DNA from: Flavobacterium sp. IMCC34852
GTDB taxonomy: Bacteria; Bacteroidota; Bacteroidia; Flavobacteriales; Flavobacteriaceae
Reading direction: 5' to 3'
DNA: 64,000 nt
NCBI RefSeq assembly: GCF_030643905.1
Contig: NZ_CP121446.1
Coordinates: 2,710,001-2,774,000 of the forward strand
The position numbers were made by a program, and so were the translations under genes. Below are positions 1 through 11,891 of this stretch, one piece after another; within the stretch, counting starts at the first letter, position 1, and each line of letters begins with the position of its first letter. The notes under the pieces are model-generated. The model was not told where the DNA came from. It did not search any database and worked only from the letters and a program-made list of their open reading frames with translations.

Positions 1-1902
<1,902 letters not shown>

Positions 1903-1981
1903 TACTTTTAGCTAAAAGCTAACAGCTATTAGCTGACAGCTTAAAACTGTGTTTCTTTCTACTTTTTAAATTTTCTTATCT

Positions 1982-1997
1982 CAATATGTCAATGAAC
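1982..1997 (-). promoter_or_regulatory. boxA-like antitermination element before 23S
   Basis: On the minus strand this reads GTTCATTGACATATTG. Nearly the same 16 nt (14/16) occurs in the leader before 16S at 4038-4053. Placement just ahead of both rRNA genes matches boxA elements of rrn antitermination. The function is inferred from position and repetition. Confidence 0.55.
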
Positions 1998-2085
1998 TTT
2001 ATCTGTGTGGATTGGGTTATTTGGTTATTCGGCTATTTGGTTTCCCAAATCAACAAATTACCGCATAAACGAATCAACAGATTCG

Positions 2086-2159
2086 TGGAGAATATCGGAG
2101 TCGAACCGATGACCTCCTGCGTGCAAGGCAGGCGCTCTAGCCAGCTGAGCTAATCCCCC
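2086..2159 (-). tRNA. tRNA-Ala (TGC)
   Basis: The reverse strand folds as a 74-nt tRNA. The acceptor GGGGGAT pairs with ATTCTCC (two G-T pairs), followed by the D-arm TTAGCTCAGCTGG, the anticodon loop TTGCACG with anticodon TGC, and the T-loop GGTTCGACTCC. The 3' CCA is not encoded in full. It sits in the 16S-23S spacer, as in most Bacteroidota rrn operons. Confidence 0.96.
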
Positions 2160-2164
2160 AATCT

Positions 2165-2197
2165 AATTATGAATTGTGAATTATGAATTATGAATTG
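2165..2197. repeat. Short AT-rich tandem repeat in the rrn spacer
   Basis: Three to four imperfect copies of a TTATGAAT/TTGTGAAT unit lie between the two spacer tRNAs. A similar run (TTATAAATTATGAATT) lies upstream of gldF near 11093-11108. No function is proposed. Confidence 0.5.
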
Positions 2198-2243
2198 GTC
2201 AATCCATAACCCCTCAACCCTAGAATTTCCAAGCTAAAAAAAG

Positions 2244-2317
2244 TAGTCCCGGGCAGACTCGAACTGCCGACCCCTACATTATCAGTGTAGTACTCTAACC
2301 AGCTGAGCTACGAGACT
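2244..2317 (-). tRNA. tRNA-Ile (GAT)
   Basis: The reverse strand gives a 74-nt cloverleaf. Acceptor AGTCTCG pairs with CGGGACT, the anticodon stem CTACA/TGTAG encloses loop CTGATAA with anticodon GAT, and the T-arm is GGCAG-TTCGAGT-CTGCC. It lies 84 nt upstream (in transcription order) of tRNA-Ala in the same spacer. Confidence 0.96.
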
Positions 2318-2402
2318 CTGTTTTCTTTGCTTAATATTATTTGAACTAACAGCGAGAGTAAAAAAATTCTACTTTTTGAGGACTATCCCCTATATCGTCT
2401 CT

Positions 2403-3920
<1,518 letters not shown>

Positions 3921-4004
3921 ATATTGTTGATGCTCGCGCATCGTTTTTTTAGACAAAGGCTAGTCTTTTCAAAAATCCTAAGATTTCCTTACTCTCTTTT
4001 TGTT

Positions 4005-4026
4005 GTTCTAACATCTCTGTTAGAAC
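4005..4026 (-). other. Perfect hairpin in the rRNA leader
   Basis: GTTCTAACA, a TCTC loop, and TGTTAGAAC form a 9-bp perfect stem between the promoters and 16S. It has no T-run, so a terminator is unlikely. A leader processing or antitermination structure is more plausible. Confidence 0.5.
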
Positions 4027-4037
4027 GGCTGTCAATT

Positions 4038-4053
4038 CAATATGTCTATGAAC
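4038..4053 (-). promoter_or_regulatory. boxA-like antitermination element in the rrn leader
   Basis: The minus strand reads GTTCATAGACATATTG, matching the element at 1982-1997 in 14 of 16 positions. It lies just downstream (in transcription order) of the proximal rrn promoter. Confidence 0.55.
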
Positions 4054-4096
4054 GTTGTCTTCTTTATTATCAAACCAATCTCTCGATTAGCGGGTG

Positions 4097-4123
4097 CAAA
4101 AGTAAGCATCTTTTTTAAACTAA
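4097..4123 (-). promoter_or_regulatory. Proximal rrn promoter (P2)
   Basis: The minus strand shows TACTTTTG (complement 4097-4104), a match to the Bacteroidota -7 consensus TAnnTTTG. A weak -33-like CTTG is placed about 19 nt upstream. It is followed by GCACCCGC, and the distal promoter is followed by the similar GCACCCCGC, which supports a duplicated promoter unit. Confidence 0.65.
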
Positions 4124-4208
4124 CAAGGCTTTTCGAAATTATTTTTGAATTTATTTCAAATTCCTCATTTTACAGCTTTTCAATGTGCTTTTCCTCTCTT
4201 GCGGGGTG

Positions 4209-4241
4209 CAAATATAAAAATCTTTTACCTCCCAATCCAAA
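4209..4241 (-). promoter_or_regulatory. Distal rrn promoter (P1)
   Basis: The minus strand shows TTTG (complement 4238-4241), a 21-nt spacer, then TATATTTG (complement 4209-4216). Both elements match the Bacteroidota consensus exactly. It drives the rRNA operon in tandem with the promoter near 4100. Confidence 0.75.
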
Positions 4242-4431
4242 TAAAAATCAAACCTTTTTCAATCTTTTTTTTAAAACACTGAAAACATGATTTTTGGAAA
4301 CAATATTTCTGATTATTTTAACAAACACAAACCCAAAGACCGCTATTTAGCCCCGATTGGAGCAACTACCATGTAGTGCGCAAAGCGGGAATACGGAACA
4401 CCGATAAGTCCCGAACCTGACGCTCCTGAAA
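4242..4431. other. Intergenic stretch between the rrn promoter and the DUF4294 gene
   Basis: No gene is seen. The part nearest the neighbouring gene (about 4345-4430) is GC-richer than its surroundings and is bounded by GGAGC and GCTCC, a short inverted repeat 60 nt apart. It may be a structured 3' end for the minus-strand gene at 4432, but no clear stem plus T-run is visible. Confidence 0.4.
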
Positions 4432-5103
4432 CTATTTTTTCAAGACTTGTTTTTCCCAATGATCTGTAAGTTCATCGATATCTATTGGTATAGCCGGCTT
4501 TTGAGGAATAAGTCTTCCTCGGTTAAATGCTCGGTCAAGAATAGATTCTATGAGGAAGTCTTCGTTGACTTCATAGGGTAGGTATTTTGTTTTGAGATTG
4601 ATATCGAAAAGTCGGGCTGTATTATTAGACCAGAATGCTTTCCAACCACTTTTGTAATCTTTGATGAGTTCGAAAGTGGTATAACCGGTTTGGCGATGTA
4701 TTAGTTTGACCAAGATTTGCCCTTGTTTTCTGGAGAGTTTTTTTAATTGGGCAGTGAATTCATTTTCCATGTAGTCTTCCACAATTTTGAAATACTTCTT
4801 TTTCTCTTTGTTGGTTTTCATCTTGTCCATATTCTTATTAAGAACAGTCAATCTATCGGCAGCTGTTCTAGCATAAGGATACACTTTATAAACTCTGTTT
4901 TGAAGCAAGAGGAATTCTTTTTTTTCTGCCGGTGATAATTTGTTTTTGTAAACCACTACTTCTTCTAATAAAATAGGGTCTTTTACTATGGTGTCATTTT
5001 CATCGTTAACCACTTCCCTTTTTTGAATGGAATCTGAAGTAACTTGTGCTTTAAGATTAAAGGTTAGCGACAAGGCAAAAACTAAAAAAAATAACTTTCT
5101 CAT
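4432..5103 (-). CDS. DUF4294 family secreted protein
   Basis: A 223-residue protein with a clear signal peptide (residues 1-20, hydrophobic core then LKAQ), so it is predicted to be exported. The body is rich in Lys/Glu and has the DUF4294 hallmarks: a VYKVYPYARTAADR-like segment around residues 70-85 and a conserved basic central region (RKQGQILVKLIHRQTG). No catalytic motif is recognised and the function of the family is unknown. It reads away from the M42 peptidase gene, with 81 nt between the two start codons. The DUF4294 assignment is from memory of the family. Confidence 0.85.
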   Translation of the reverse strand: MRKLFFLVFALSLTFNLKAQVTSDSIQKREVVNDENDTIVKDPILLEEVVVYKNKLSPAEKKEFLLLQNRVYKVYPYARTAADRLTVLNKNMDKMKTNKEKKKYFKIVEDYMENEFTAQLKKLSRKQGQILVKLIHRQTGYTTFELIKDYKSGWKAFWSNNTARLFDINLKTKYLPYEVNEDFLIESILDRAFNRGRLIPQKPAIPIDIDELTDHWEKQVLKK

Positions 5104-5184
5104 GAATAATAAATATTAGGGTAAAAATATAGAATATCCTTAACAACTGTAATGCCAAATTTATATTTTAGCAAAAAAATATTT

Positions 5185-6273
5185 ATGGCAACAAAATCTA
5201 TACTTACCAAATCGTCGCTTACCTTTTTGGAGCGTTATTTGAACAATGCTTCTCCTACCGGTTATGAATCAGACGGTCAAAAACTTTGGATGAATTATCT
5301 GAAACCATATGTTGACACTTTTATTACCGACACTTATGGTTCTGCTGTTGGTGTAATTAATCCTGACGCACCGTATAAAGTTGTTATCGAAGGTCATTCG
5401 GATGAGATTTCGTGGTATGTCAATTACATCACCGACAATGGGCTTATTTATGTAATTAGAAATGGTGGTTCTGATCATCAAATTGCTCCTTCTAAAAGAG
5501 TTAATATACATACCAACAAAGGAATTGTCAAGGGTGTATTTGGATGGCCTGCCATTCACACCAGAAACCGAGGTAAGGAAGAATCGGCTACTTTACACAA
5601 CATCTTTATAGACTGCGGTTGCGCAAATAAAAAAGAAGTTGAAGCATTGGGTGTTCATGTTGGTTGTGTGATTACATATCCGGATGAATTTATGATTTTG
5701 AATGGCAATAAATTTGTTTGTCGTGCCATTGACAACCGAATGGGCGGTTTCATGATAGCTGAAGTTGCACGACTTCTGAAAGAAAACAAGAAAAAATTAC
5801 CTTTTGGATTGTATATTACTAATTCCGTTCAAGAGGAAGTTGGACTTCGCGGAGCCGAAATGATAACCAAAACCATTAATCCTAATGTTGCTATTGTGAC
5901 CGATGTATGTCATGATACGAGTACTCCGATGATAGACAAGAAAATTGAGGGCGATTTGGAAATGGGGAAAGGACCGGTTATAGCTTATGCACCAGCCGTT
6001 CATAATACTTTGAGGGATTTGATTGTAAACACTGCACAAGACAAAAAAATTCCTTTTCAACGTCATGCGACTTCCAGAGTAACTGGAACAGATACTGATG
6101 CATTTGCTTACAGTAATGGCGGAGTTCCTTCCGCTCTGATTTCACTTCCTTTGCGTTATATGCATACCACTGTTGAAATGGTACATCGTGAAGATGTAGA
6201 GAATGTTATTAAGTTGATTTATGAGAGTTTGCTTAAGATAGAAAACAACGACTCCTTCTCTTACTTTAAATAA
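5185..6273 (+). CDS. M42 family metallopeptidase (glutamyl/deblocking aminopeptidase type)
   Basis: A 362-residue cytoplasmic peptidase of the PepA/FrvX (M42) type that removes N-terminal residues from peptides. Metal and catalytic residues are visible in the expected order: EGHSDE, AIDNRMGG, VQEEVGLRG (catalytic Glu pair), VTDVCHD, and a C-terminal RYMHTTVEM with the last metal His. The ATG at 5185 (MATKS) is chosen over the upstream ATG at 5152 because a promoter-like TATATTTTAGC lies between them. Stand-alone gene, ending at a bidirectional terminator. Confidence 0.92.
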   Translation: MATKSILTKSSLTFLERYLNNASPTGYESDGQKLWMNYLKPYVDTFITDTYGSAVGVINPDAPYKVVIEGHSDEISWYVNYITDNGLIYVIRNGGSDHQIAPSKRVNIHTNKGIVKGVFGWPAIHTRNRGKEESATLHNIFIDCGCANKKEVEALGVHVGCVITYPDEFMILNGNKFVCRAIDNRMGGFMIAEVARLLKENKKKLPFGLYITNSVQEEVGLRGAEMITKTINPNVAIVTDVCHDTSTPMIDKKIEGDLEMGKGPVIAYAPAVHNTLRDLIVNTAQDKKIPFQRHATSRVTGTDTDAFAYSNGGVPSALISLPLRYMHTTVEMVHREDVENVIKLIYESLLKIENNDSFSYFK

Positions 6274-6282
6274 TCAGAAATA

Positions 6283-6308
6283 AAAAAGCATCCTAACGGA
6301 TGCTTTTT
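6283..6308. terminator. Bidirectional terminator after the M42 peptidase
   Basis: AAAAAGCATCC, a TAAC loop, and GGATGCTTTTT form an 11-bp stem with A and T tails, lying between two convergent genes. It would serve both strands. Confidence 0.9.
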
Positions 6309-6347
6309 ACATTTACATTGCTGCAAAACTAACTATAACCCATAACC

Positions 6348-6830
6348 TTATAATTTCAAATCAATTGTAACCGCCATGTTATTGTTACATGCTTTGTTGC
6401 CTTTTAACAAGCGATTGATTTTTTCAAAATCTAACGGAAAGTACTCCGTAGTTACATTGCTTTCAATAATCTGATTGCTCTCTGCAATTTTGTCTTCCAA
6501 TGACATTTCTAATACAATTGGTTGGTACGCTTCTTCACAAGTTTCGGTAATCAATATATTTTCGGCAATAACCTCTTCAACTGATTTGGTATAATTTGAT
6601 TGGATTACCGAAGCCGGATTAAAAATGACCACTTCTTCACCGGTATTATCAATAGTGAATTGAGACATTTCGTTTTTCACCAAAGTCAATTGACTTTGTT
6701 TTTGAGCGTTGTCTACACTTACTGTAGCTAAATCTTGTTGAACTAAATCTTGAGCGTTTAATTCATTTGCTGCATTACCGTTAGTAAAACTTAAAGCAGC
6801 TAGTCCTAAAAAAATGATTGTTGTTTTCAT
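6348..6830 (-). CDS. Small exported protein of unknown function
   Basis: 160 residues. The first 20 form a signal peptide (MKTTIIFLGLAALSFTNGNA). The rest is acidic and Gln/Glu/Val-rich without recognisable domains; it ends in a short region with one Cys (NKACNNN). Its signal peptide and the ATG context closely resemble those of the ankyrin-type protein encoded next (7026-7400), while the mature parts differ, so the two probably share an origin for their 5' ends. Function unknown. Confidence 0.75.
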   Translation of the reverse strand: MKTTIIFLGLAALSFTNGNAANELNAQDLVQQDLATVSVDNAQKQSQLTLVKNEMSQFTIDNTGEEVVIFNPASVIQSNYTKSVEEVIAENILITETCEEAYQPIVLEMSLEDKIAESNQIIESNVTTEYFPLDFEKINRLLKGNKACNNNMAVTIDLKL

Positions 6831-6983
6831 GATGATTGATTTATTTTTTGATGATGATTTTTGGTATTGTTATTAATATCCTATGCAAATATATGGCTAA
6901 AAACTAGTATCTTGTATTGCATAGTACTTAAATTTAACATAATTTTAACTTTTAAATAATTTCAACTTGTTGATTTTGAGAAA

Positions 6984-7013
6984 AAAGCGCTGTTTAATAA
7001 CAAACAGCGCTTT
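6984..7013 (-). terminator. Terminator after the ankyrin-repeat gene
   Basis: AAAGCGCTGTTT and AAACAGCGCTTT form a perfect 12-bp stem with a 6-nt loop, directly downstream (minus strand) of the gene at 7026-7400. Confidence 0.85.
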
Positions 7014-7025
7014 GATTTGTTACAA

Positions 7026-7400
7026 CTAAACTTGTTTCAAATAAGCAGCCGCTTCATTGGCTTTTGAGAGCTCTGCATACTTTAATGCGGTGAACCCTTT
7101 CTCATCTTTAGCGTCTAATTTTGCTCCTTTATCCAATAATACTTTAATGATTTCCACTTTATTGTAACGAGCCGCCAACATTAATGGTGTGGTTCCGTTC
7201 GTAGATTCATTCACATCTGAGCCATACTCGATAAATTTTTTAACGGTAGCCAAATCTCCTTTAACGATAGCGTTACAAAGTGGCGTAACATCATACATTA
7301 TAACTTCGGTTGGATGAGAAGTTGTTGAAACATTGGTTGCCAAAGCAACATTAGTAAAAGCTACAAGAGCTAAGCCTGCAAAAATGATTGTTTTTTTCAT
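7026..7400 (-). CDS. Secreted ankyrin-repeat protein
   Basis: 124 residues. A signal peptide (MKKTIIFAGLALVAFTNVALA) is followed by about two and a half ankyrin repeats: LCNAIVKGDLATVKKFIEYGSDVN, then TPLMLAARYNKVEIIKVLLDKGAKLD, then FTALKYAELSKANEAAAYL. Such proteins bind other proteins in the periplasm; the partner is unknown. The ATG at 7400 is preferred over one 42 nt upstream because only it yields a proper signal peptide. Followed by a strong terminator. Confidence 0.85.
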   Translation of the reverse strand: MKKTIIFAGLALVAFTNVALATNVSTTSHPTEVIMYDVTPLCNAIVKGDLATVKKFIEYGSDVNESTNGTTPLMLAARYNKVEIIKVLLDKGAKLDAKDEKGFTALKYAELSKANEAAAYLKQV

Positions 7401-7504
7401 GATGAATGATTTAAAAGTTATTGATTGCTGATTAGACGTCACAACCCTAATTTTCGTTGCATCAAATAGTTAAGAATAACAAAATTTTAACATTATACAA
7501 AAAA

Positions 7505-7524
7505 AACCACGCCTTAGCGTGGTT
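7505..7524 (-). terminator. purC terminator
   Basis: AACCACGC, a CTTA loop, and GCGTGGTT form an 8-bp perfect stem, with an A-run on the plus strand that gives a U-tail to the minus-strand transcript. It lies 24 nt past the purC stop. Confidence 0.88.
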
Positions 7525-7548
7525 CATCATTTTAAGTTTACTCTTAAT

Positions 7549-8496
7549 TTACGATTTCAAAAAATCAACAACGTTTTTTTCAATTCGTTCATTAATGTTA
7601 GAAATATCAGCTTTAACAAATTGTTCTCCTATAATATTCTCATATAATTCAATGTATCGCTCTGAAACACTTTCGATATAAGCATCGGTCATATTGGGTA
7701 TTTGTTGTCCTTCCTTGCCTTGGAAACCATTTTCAATCAACCAACGACGAACAAACTCTTTTGATAATTGTTTTTGTTCTTCATTATTGTTTTGTCTTTC
7801 CTGATAACCGTCGGCGTAAAAATAACGCGAAGAATCCGGTGTATGGATTTCGTCAATTAAAACAATTACACCGTCTTTGGTTTTACCAAATTCATATTTG
7901 GTGTCCACTAAAATCAATCCGCGATTGGCTGCAATTTCAGTTCCGCGTTGGTATAAAGCTCTGGTGTAATTTTCTAATACCAAATAATCCGCTTCGGAAA
8001 CAATGCCTTTTTCCAAAATCGCTTCACGCGATATGTCTTCGTCGTGCGAACCGTTATCCGCTTTGGTTGTTGGAGTGATAATTGGTGTTGGGAATCGATC
8101 ATTTTCTTTTAAACCTTCAGGCATGGTGACTCCGCAAAGCACTCTTTTGCCGACTGCATATTCACGGGCTGCATGACCTGAGAGATAACCTCGGATTACC
8201 ATTTCAACTTTAAAAGGTTCACAAAGATGACCAACTGCTACGTTTGGATCCGGAGTAGCGATTAACCAATTCGGAACAATATCTGAAGTCAAGTGCATAA
8301 ACTTGGTGGCAATTTGGTTTAGTATCTGACCTTTGTATGGAATTCCTTTAGGCATAACTACATCAAAGGCCGAAAGTCTGTCGGTGGCGATCATGACTAA
8401 AATTTCGTCGTTGATATTGTAAACCTCTCGTACTTTACCTCGGTAAACGGATTTTTGTCCCGGAAATTGAAAATGGGTTGTAGTGATTGTATTCAT
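7549..8496 (-). CDS. purC: Phosphoribosylaminoimidazole-succinocarboxamide synthase
   Basis: SAICAR synthase, which joins CAIR and aspartate using ATP in purine synthesis. 315 residues, usual for the longer bacterial form. Visible family features are the GKVREVYN start, [32 protein letters not shown], and the DTKYEFG...[16 protein letters not shown]-binding region. The start at 8496 is chosen because a promoter -7 element lies at 8518-8525, just upstream; the ATG eight codons earlier (8520) overlaps this element. Monocistronic with its own terminator. Confidence 0.96.
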   Translation of the reverse strand: MNTITTTHFQFPGQKSVYRGKVREVYNINDEILVMIATDRLSAFDVVMPKGIPYKGQILNQIATKFMHLTSDIVPNWLIATPDPNVAVGHLCEPFKVEMVIRGYLSGHAAREYAVGKRVLCGVTMPEGLKENDRFPTPIITPTTKADNGSHDEDISREAILEKGIVSEADYLVLENYTRALYQRGTEIAANRGLILVDTKYEFGKTKDGVIVLIDEIHTPDSSRYFYADGYQERQNNNEEQKQLSKEFVRRWLIENGFQGKEGQQIPNMTDAYIESVSERYIELYENIIGEQFVKADISNINERIEKNVVDFLKS

Positions 8497-8517
8497 GTTG
8501 TTGTGTTGTTGTGGGTG

Positions 8518-8525
8518 CAAAAATA
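8518..8525 (-). promoter_or_regulatory. purC promoter (-7 element)
   Basis: The minus strand reads TATTTTTG, a match to TAnnTTTG, placed 22 nt before the purC ATG. The -33 element is not obvious. Confidence 0.6.
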
Positions 8526-8570
8526 GTAATTTGAGATTACTTTTTCAGACAACAATTAAAAATAAAAAGA

Positions 8571-8597
8571 AACCCTATCATTTGACTTGACAGGGTT
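8571..8597 (-). terminator. Possible terminator after the phoH-linked small gene
   Basis: AACCCT and AGGGTT can pair across a 15-nt loop, with AT-rich flanks, just beyond the stop of the gene at 8611. The stem is short, so this is tentative. Confidence 0.45.
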
Positions 8598-8610
8598 ATA
8601 AATTAATACT

Positions 8611-8838
8611 TTATCTTTTCCGAAACAACTTCTTCATAATTTTTAAAAAAGTAATTAATGACAACAAAAAAATGACAAATAACAAAATACCGTAGCCAAC
8701 TTGCCAAGGTGAGTAAATTGTGGTATGCCAACCCGGTATCACAGAAGTAACGGTATCAAAAAGATAAACTTCTCTTCCAATCAAAAAAAACACCACTAAA
8801 ACCAGAAACAACCCAAATAATAATTTTCTTCTGAACAT
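8611..8838 (-). CDS. Small two-pass membrane protein
   Basis: 75 residues with two hydrophobic segments (about 7-22 and 48-67) and basic ends (MFRRK, KKLFRKR), so a small inner-membrane protein with both ends probably in the cytoplasm. It starts on the base next to the last base of the phoH-like gene and is surely cotranscribed with it. No family is recognised. Confidence 0.72.
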   Translation of the reverse strand: MFRRKLLFGLFLVLVVFFLIGREVYLFDTVTSVIPGWHTTIYSPWQVGYGILLFVIFLLSLITFLKIMKKLFRKR

Positions 8839-9792
8839 TTAGTAATCGTTATTCTCAATACTCTTATAAGCATCAATTACCTTTTTCACCAATCGATGGC
8901 GAACAATGTCTTTGTCATCCAAATAAATGATACCTATGCCTTCAATGTCTTTCAAAACCAAAATAGCTTCTTTCAAACCGGAAATGGTTCTTCTTGGTAA
9001 ATCTACTTGTCCCGGATCACCGGTGATAATGAACTTAGCATTTTTACCCATACGGGTTAAAAACATTTTCATTTGAGAATGCGTAGTATTCTGAGCTTCA
9101 TCCAAGATTACGAAAGCATTGTCTAACGTTCGTCCACGCATAAAAGCCAGAGGTGCAATTTGAATGATTCCTTTTAAAATATAGTCTTCCAAAGTTTGTG
9201 GCGGAATCATGTCACGCAAAGCATCGTATAAAGGTTGCATGTACGGATCTAGTTTTTCTTTCATGTCTCCGGGCAAAAAACCAAGATTCTCTCCTGCTTC
9301 AACCGCCGGGCGAGTTAAGATGATTCTTTTGACTTGTTTTTCTTTTAAAGCTTTTACAGCCAAAGCCACACCGGTATAGGTTTTCCCGGTTCCGGCCGGT
9401 CCAACGGCAAATACCATATCATTTTTAGCCACATAATCTACCAGCTTTTGCTGGTTGGGCGTCATAGCTTTGATGAGTTTTCCTCCTAAACCATGTACCA
9501 AAATTTTATCATGATCGGGCATGCGTTGCTCTTCTTGTGAATTGCTTTGTATCACTCGATCAATTACATTATCATCAATATTATTGTAGCGGGTAAAATG
9601 CAACATCAGACGGTTAAAACGGTTTTCGAACTCATCTAACTCTTCTTTCTCTCCGAAAGCTTTCAGGGTAGTGCCTCGGGCTACGATTTTGAGTTTAGGG
9701 TAATATCTTTTAATGGTTTCAAGATGAGCATCTTGAGCGCCCCAAAATTCTTTGGGTGCAATGTCGTGTAATTCAATGATACGTTCGTTCAA
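8839..9792 (-). CDS. PhoH family ATPase (YbeZ type)
   Basis: 317 residues. A P-loop ATPase of the PhoH/YbeZ group, thought to act in RNA metabolism and ribosome maturation. Walker A is VGPAGTGKTYTG near residue 131, Walker B is FVILDEAQN near 225, and the sensor region reads ITGDPGQVDLP. An N-terminal KH-like portion precedes the ATPase. Transcribed divergently from the SAM hydrolase-like gene, with promoter elements for each in the 123-nt gap. Confidence 0.93.
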   Translation of the reverse strand: MNERIIELHDIAPKEFWGAQDAHLETIKRYYPKLKIVARGTTLKAFGEKEELDEFENRFNRLMLHFTRYNNIDDNVIDRVIQSNSQEEQRMPDHDKILVHGLGGKLIKAMTPNQQKLVDYVAKNDMVFAVGPAGTGKTYTGVALAVKALKEKQVKRIILTRPAVEAGENLGFLPGDMKEKLDPYMQPLYDALRDMIPPQTLEDYILKGIIQIAPLAFMRGRTLDNAFVILDEAQNTTHSQMKMFLTRMGKNAKFIITGDPGQVDLPRRTISGLKEAILVLKDIEGIGIIYLDDKDIVRHRLVKKVIDAYKSIENNDY

Positions 9793-9844
9793 AAGCAGCA
9801 GTATTAAATTAAAATAATTAGCTATATATTGTTAGCTTTGTATC

Positions 9845-9852
9845 CAAATTTA
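9845..9852 (-). promoter_or_regulatory. phoH-side promoter -7 element
   Basis: The minus strand reads TAAATTTG (TAnnTTTG). It lies 53 nt before the phoH ATG within the divergent intergenic region. Confidence 0.5.
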
Positions 9853-9876
9853 ATCAAATAAAAGAATAGGTTTTAC

Positions 9877-9884
9877 TATTTTTG
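9877..9884 (+). promoter_or_regulatory. Promoter -7 element for the SAM hydrolase-like gene
   Basis: TATTTTTG matches TAnnTTTG and lies 32 nt before the ATG at 9916, which supports that start. Confidence 0.6.
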
Positions 9885-9915
9885 ACCCCAATTTCAATCA
9901 AGTTATAAACAATCT

Positions 9916-10740
9916 ATGTCAATAATTACCTTAACCACCGATTACGGATTAAAAGACCACTTTGTCGGGGCTTTGAAAGGAAAGTTGTTGACGGAATATC
10001 CCGAAGCGGTTATTGTTGATATTTCGCATCACATCGATGCTTTTAATATAGCGGAAGCGGCTTATATTATCGGAGCTGCTTATGGTAGTTTCCCAAAAGG
10101 AACAGTGCATTTGATTGGGGTTGACATTGAATTAAGTTCGCAAAACCAACACATTGCCATGCAATGGAACGATCAATATTTTGTTTGTGCCGACAATGGC
10201 ATTCTCAGTATGCTGATTCAGAAAATTGTTCCTCAAAAGTTAGTGACTATTAACATTCACGACCGATTGCCCAGCGATGCTACCGATTTGGATGTGTTTG
10301 TAAAAGTAGCCTGCCATTTAGCCAAAGGTGGTTTGCTGAATGTTATTGGCAAAGAAATTAGCACCATTAAAGAGGTAACTGAATTACAAGCCGTTGCACA
10401 AGACAATCAAATCAAAGGCTATGTCATTTACAGTGATCATTTAGGCAATGCGGTGACTAATATTTCTAAAAAGTTATTTTTGGAAATGGGCAAAGGCCGA
10501 CCTTATGAAATCAAATTTAAAAACCAAACCATCAAGACCATTCTTCCAAAATATTCAGACATTGTCATTTCTGAAAAATATTCCTGGAAAGATTATGAAG
10601 GCGAAAAATTAGCGATATTCAACGAAGCCGGCTTTTTAGAAATTGCCATTTTCAGAAGTAATCCTGATACGGTTGGCTCTGCAAGTTCGTTATTGGGATT
10701 GACTTATCGAGATTTGGTAACTATCGATTTTAAGAACTAG
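9916..10740 (+). CDS. SAM hydroxide adenosyltransferase (DUF62 family)
   Basis: 274 residues. Members split S-adenosylmethionine into adenosine and methionine using water; the fluorinase and chlorinase are relatives. Family features are the N-terminal TLTTDYGLKDHFVGALKG with the SAM-binding Asp, DISHHIDAFNI, the VCADNG segment, and SDHLGNAVTNI in the C-terminal barrel. The presence of the hydrolase-type motifs suggests hydrolysis, not halogenation. Followed after 9 nt by a small monooxygenase-like gene, probably in one transcript. Confidence 0.9.
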   Translation: MSIITLTTDYGLKDHFVGALKGKLLTEYPEAVIVDISHHIDAFNIAEAAYIIGAAYGSFPKGTVHLIGVDIELSSQNQHIAMQWNDQYFVCADNGILSMLIQKIVPQKLVTINIHDRLPSDATDLDVFVKVACHLAKGGLLNVIGKEISTIKEVTELQAVAQDNQIKGYVIYSDHLGNAVTNISKKLFLEMGKGRPYEIKFKNQTIKTILPKYSDIVISEKYSWKDYEGEKLAIFNEAGFLEIAIFRSNPDTVGSASSLLGLTYRDLVTIDFKN

Positions 10741-10749
10741 ATAAAAATT

Positions 10750-11046
10750 ATGTTTGTCAGAATAGTAAAAATGAGCTTTCATGAAGAAAATATTCCGAAG
10801 TTTTTGGAGAATTTTGATAGCATCAAAGAAAAAATAAGAGGTTCAGAAGGCAATCGTTTCCTTGAATTGTATCAGGACAAATACAATCCCTGCATTTTCT
10901 TCACCTACAGTTATTGGGAAACCGAAGAGGATTTAGAAAATTACAGACGTTCGGCTTTGTTTGACGAAGTTTGGACATTTACCAAACAACTATTCAACGA
11001 CAAACCGGAAGCCTGGAGTGTGGATAAGTTAGTTTCACTAACTTAA
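10750..11046 (+). CDS. Antibiotic biosynthesis monooxygenase (ABM) fold protein
   Basis: 98 residues, the size of a single ABM/ferredoxin-like barrel protein. The order FVRIVKMSF..., a middle FLELYQDKYNPCIFFTYSYWETEEDLENY block with the ABM-type WE..EDL, and a helical C-terminus fits the family. Substrate unknown; such proteins often act as small oxidoreductases or heme/metabolite binders. Starts 9 nt after the preceding gene. Confidence 0.8.
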   Translation: MFVRIVKMSFHEENIPKFLENFDSIKEKIRGSEGNRFLELYQDKYNPCIFFTYSYWETEEDLENYRRSALFDEVWTFTKQLFNDKPEAWSVDKLVSLT

Positions 11047-11165
11047 TTATGACCCGAGCACGAAGTGCAAATTATATGGAGTGGAACGGAATAAATTATA
11101 AATTATGAATTACGAGTTGTAAGTTTGGCCTCAAATTACCAAATTAAAACAAAACAAAAACATAC

Positions 11166-11891
11166 ATGAAATCAATCGCATTACGAGAAATAAAATCCTT
11201 CTTTGGTTCACCCATCGGTTATTTGGTGATTGCCATTTTTCTGTTGCTCAACGGACTGTTCCTTTGGGTTTTTGATGGAGAATACAATATTTTACAAAGC
11301 GGGTTTGCCGATTTGAGTCCGTTTTTCACTTTAGCACCATGGATATTGATTTTCCTGATTCCGGCGGTGACCATGAGAAGTTTTTCGGATGAAAAAAAAC
11401 AAGGTACTATTGAACTTTTGTTGACCAAACCATTATCGATTTGGCAAATCGTAAACGGAAAGTTTTTAGGTTCTTTTTTATTGATTGTAATCGCACTTGT
11501 TCCAACCTTGGTTTATGTTTACGTGATATCGAGTTTAGGTTCGCCCGAAGGCAACATCGACATGGGCAGCACCATGGGTTCCTATTTCGGGCTGTTATTT
11601 TTAGTGGCCTCTTACACCGCTATCGGCATCTTTACTTCTACCCTTTCCGAAAATCAAATCGTAGCATTCTTGGTTTCAGTTTTTTTGTGTTTTCTGTTTT
11701 ATTACGGATTTGAAGGCGTTTCGAATTATGCCTCAGATTTTGAAGATATCGTAGCCAAAATCGGAATGGATTACCATTTCAAAAGCATGTCTCGAGGCGT
11801 TTTAGACACACGGGATATCTTGTACTTTGTGAGTGTAGCCTTTTTATTTTTATCGTTTACCGTGTATAAATTAAAATCCCTGAAATCGTAA
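11166..11891 (+). CDS. gldF: Gliding motility ABC transporter permease GldF
   Basis: 241 residues with about six membrane segments and the ABC-2 permease pattern (KSIALREIKSFFGSPIGYLV at the start, TMRSFSDEKKQGTIELLLTKPLS after TM2). The gldF-gldG order with a 1-nt stop/start overlap is diagnostic. With GldG and the separately encoded ATPase GldA (not in this window) it forms an ABC transporter needed for gliding in Flavobacterium johnsoniae; the substrate is unknown. No terminator separates the pair. Confidence 0.93.
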   Translation: MKSIALREIKSFFGSPIGYLVIAIFLLLNGLFLWVFDGEYNILQSGFADLSPFFTLAPWILIFLIPAVTMRSFSDEKKQGTIELLLTKPLSIWQIVNGKFLGSFLLIVIALVPTLVYVYVISSLGSPEGNIDMGSTMGSYFGLLFLVASYTAIGIFTSTLSENQIVAFLVSVFLCFLFYYGFEGVSNYASDFEDIVAKIGMDYHFKSMSRGVLDTRDILYFVSVAFLFLSFTVYKLKSLKS

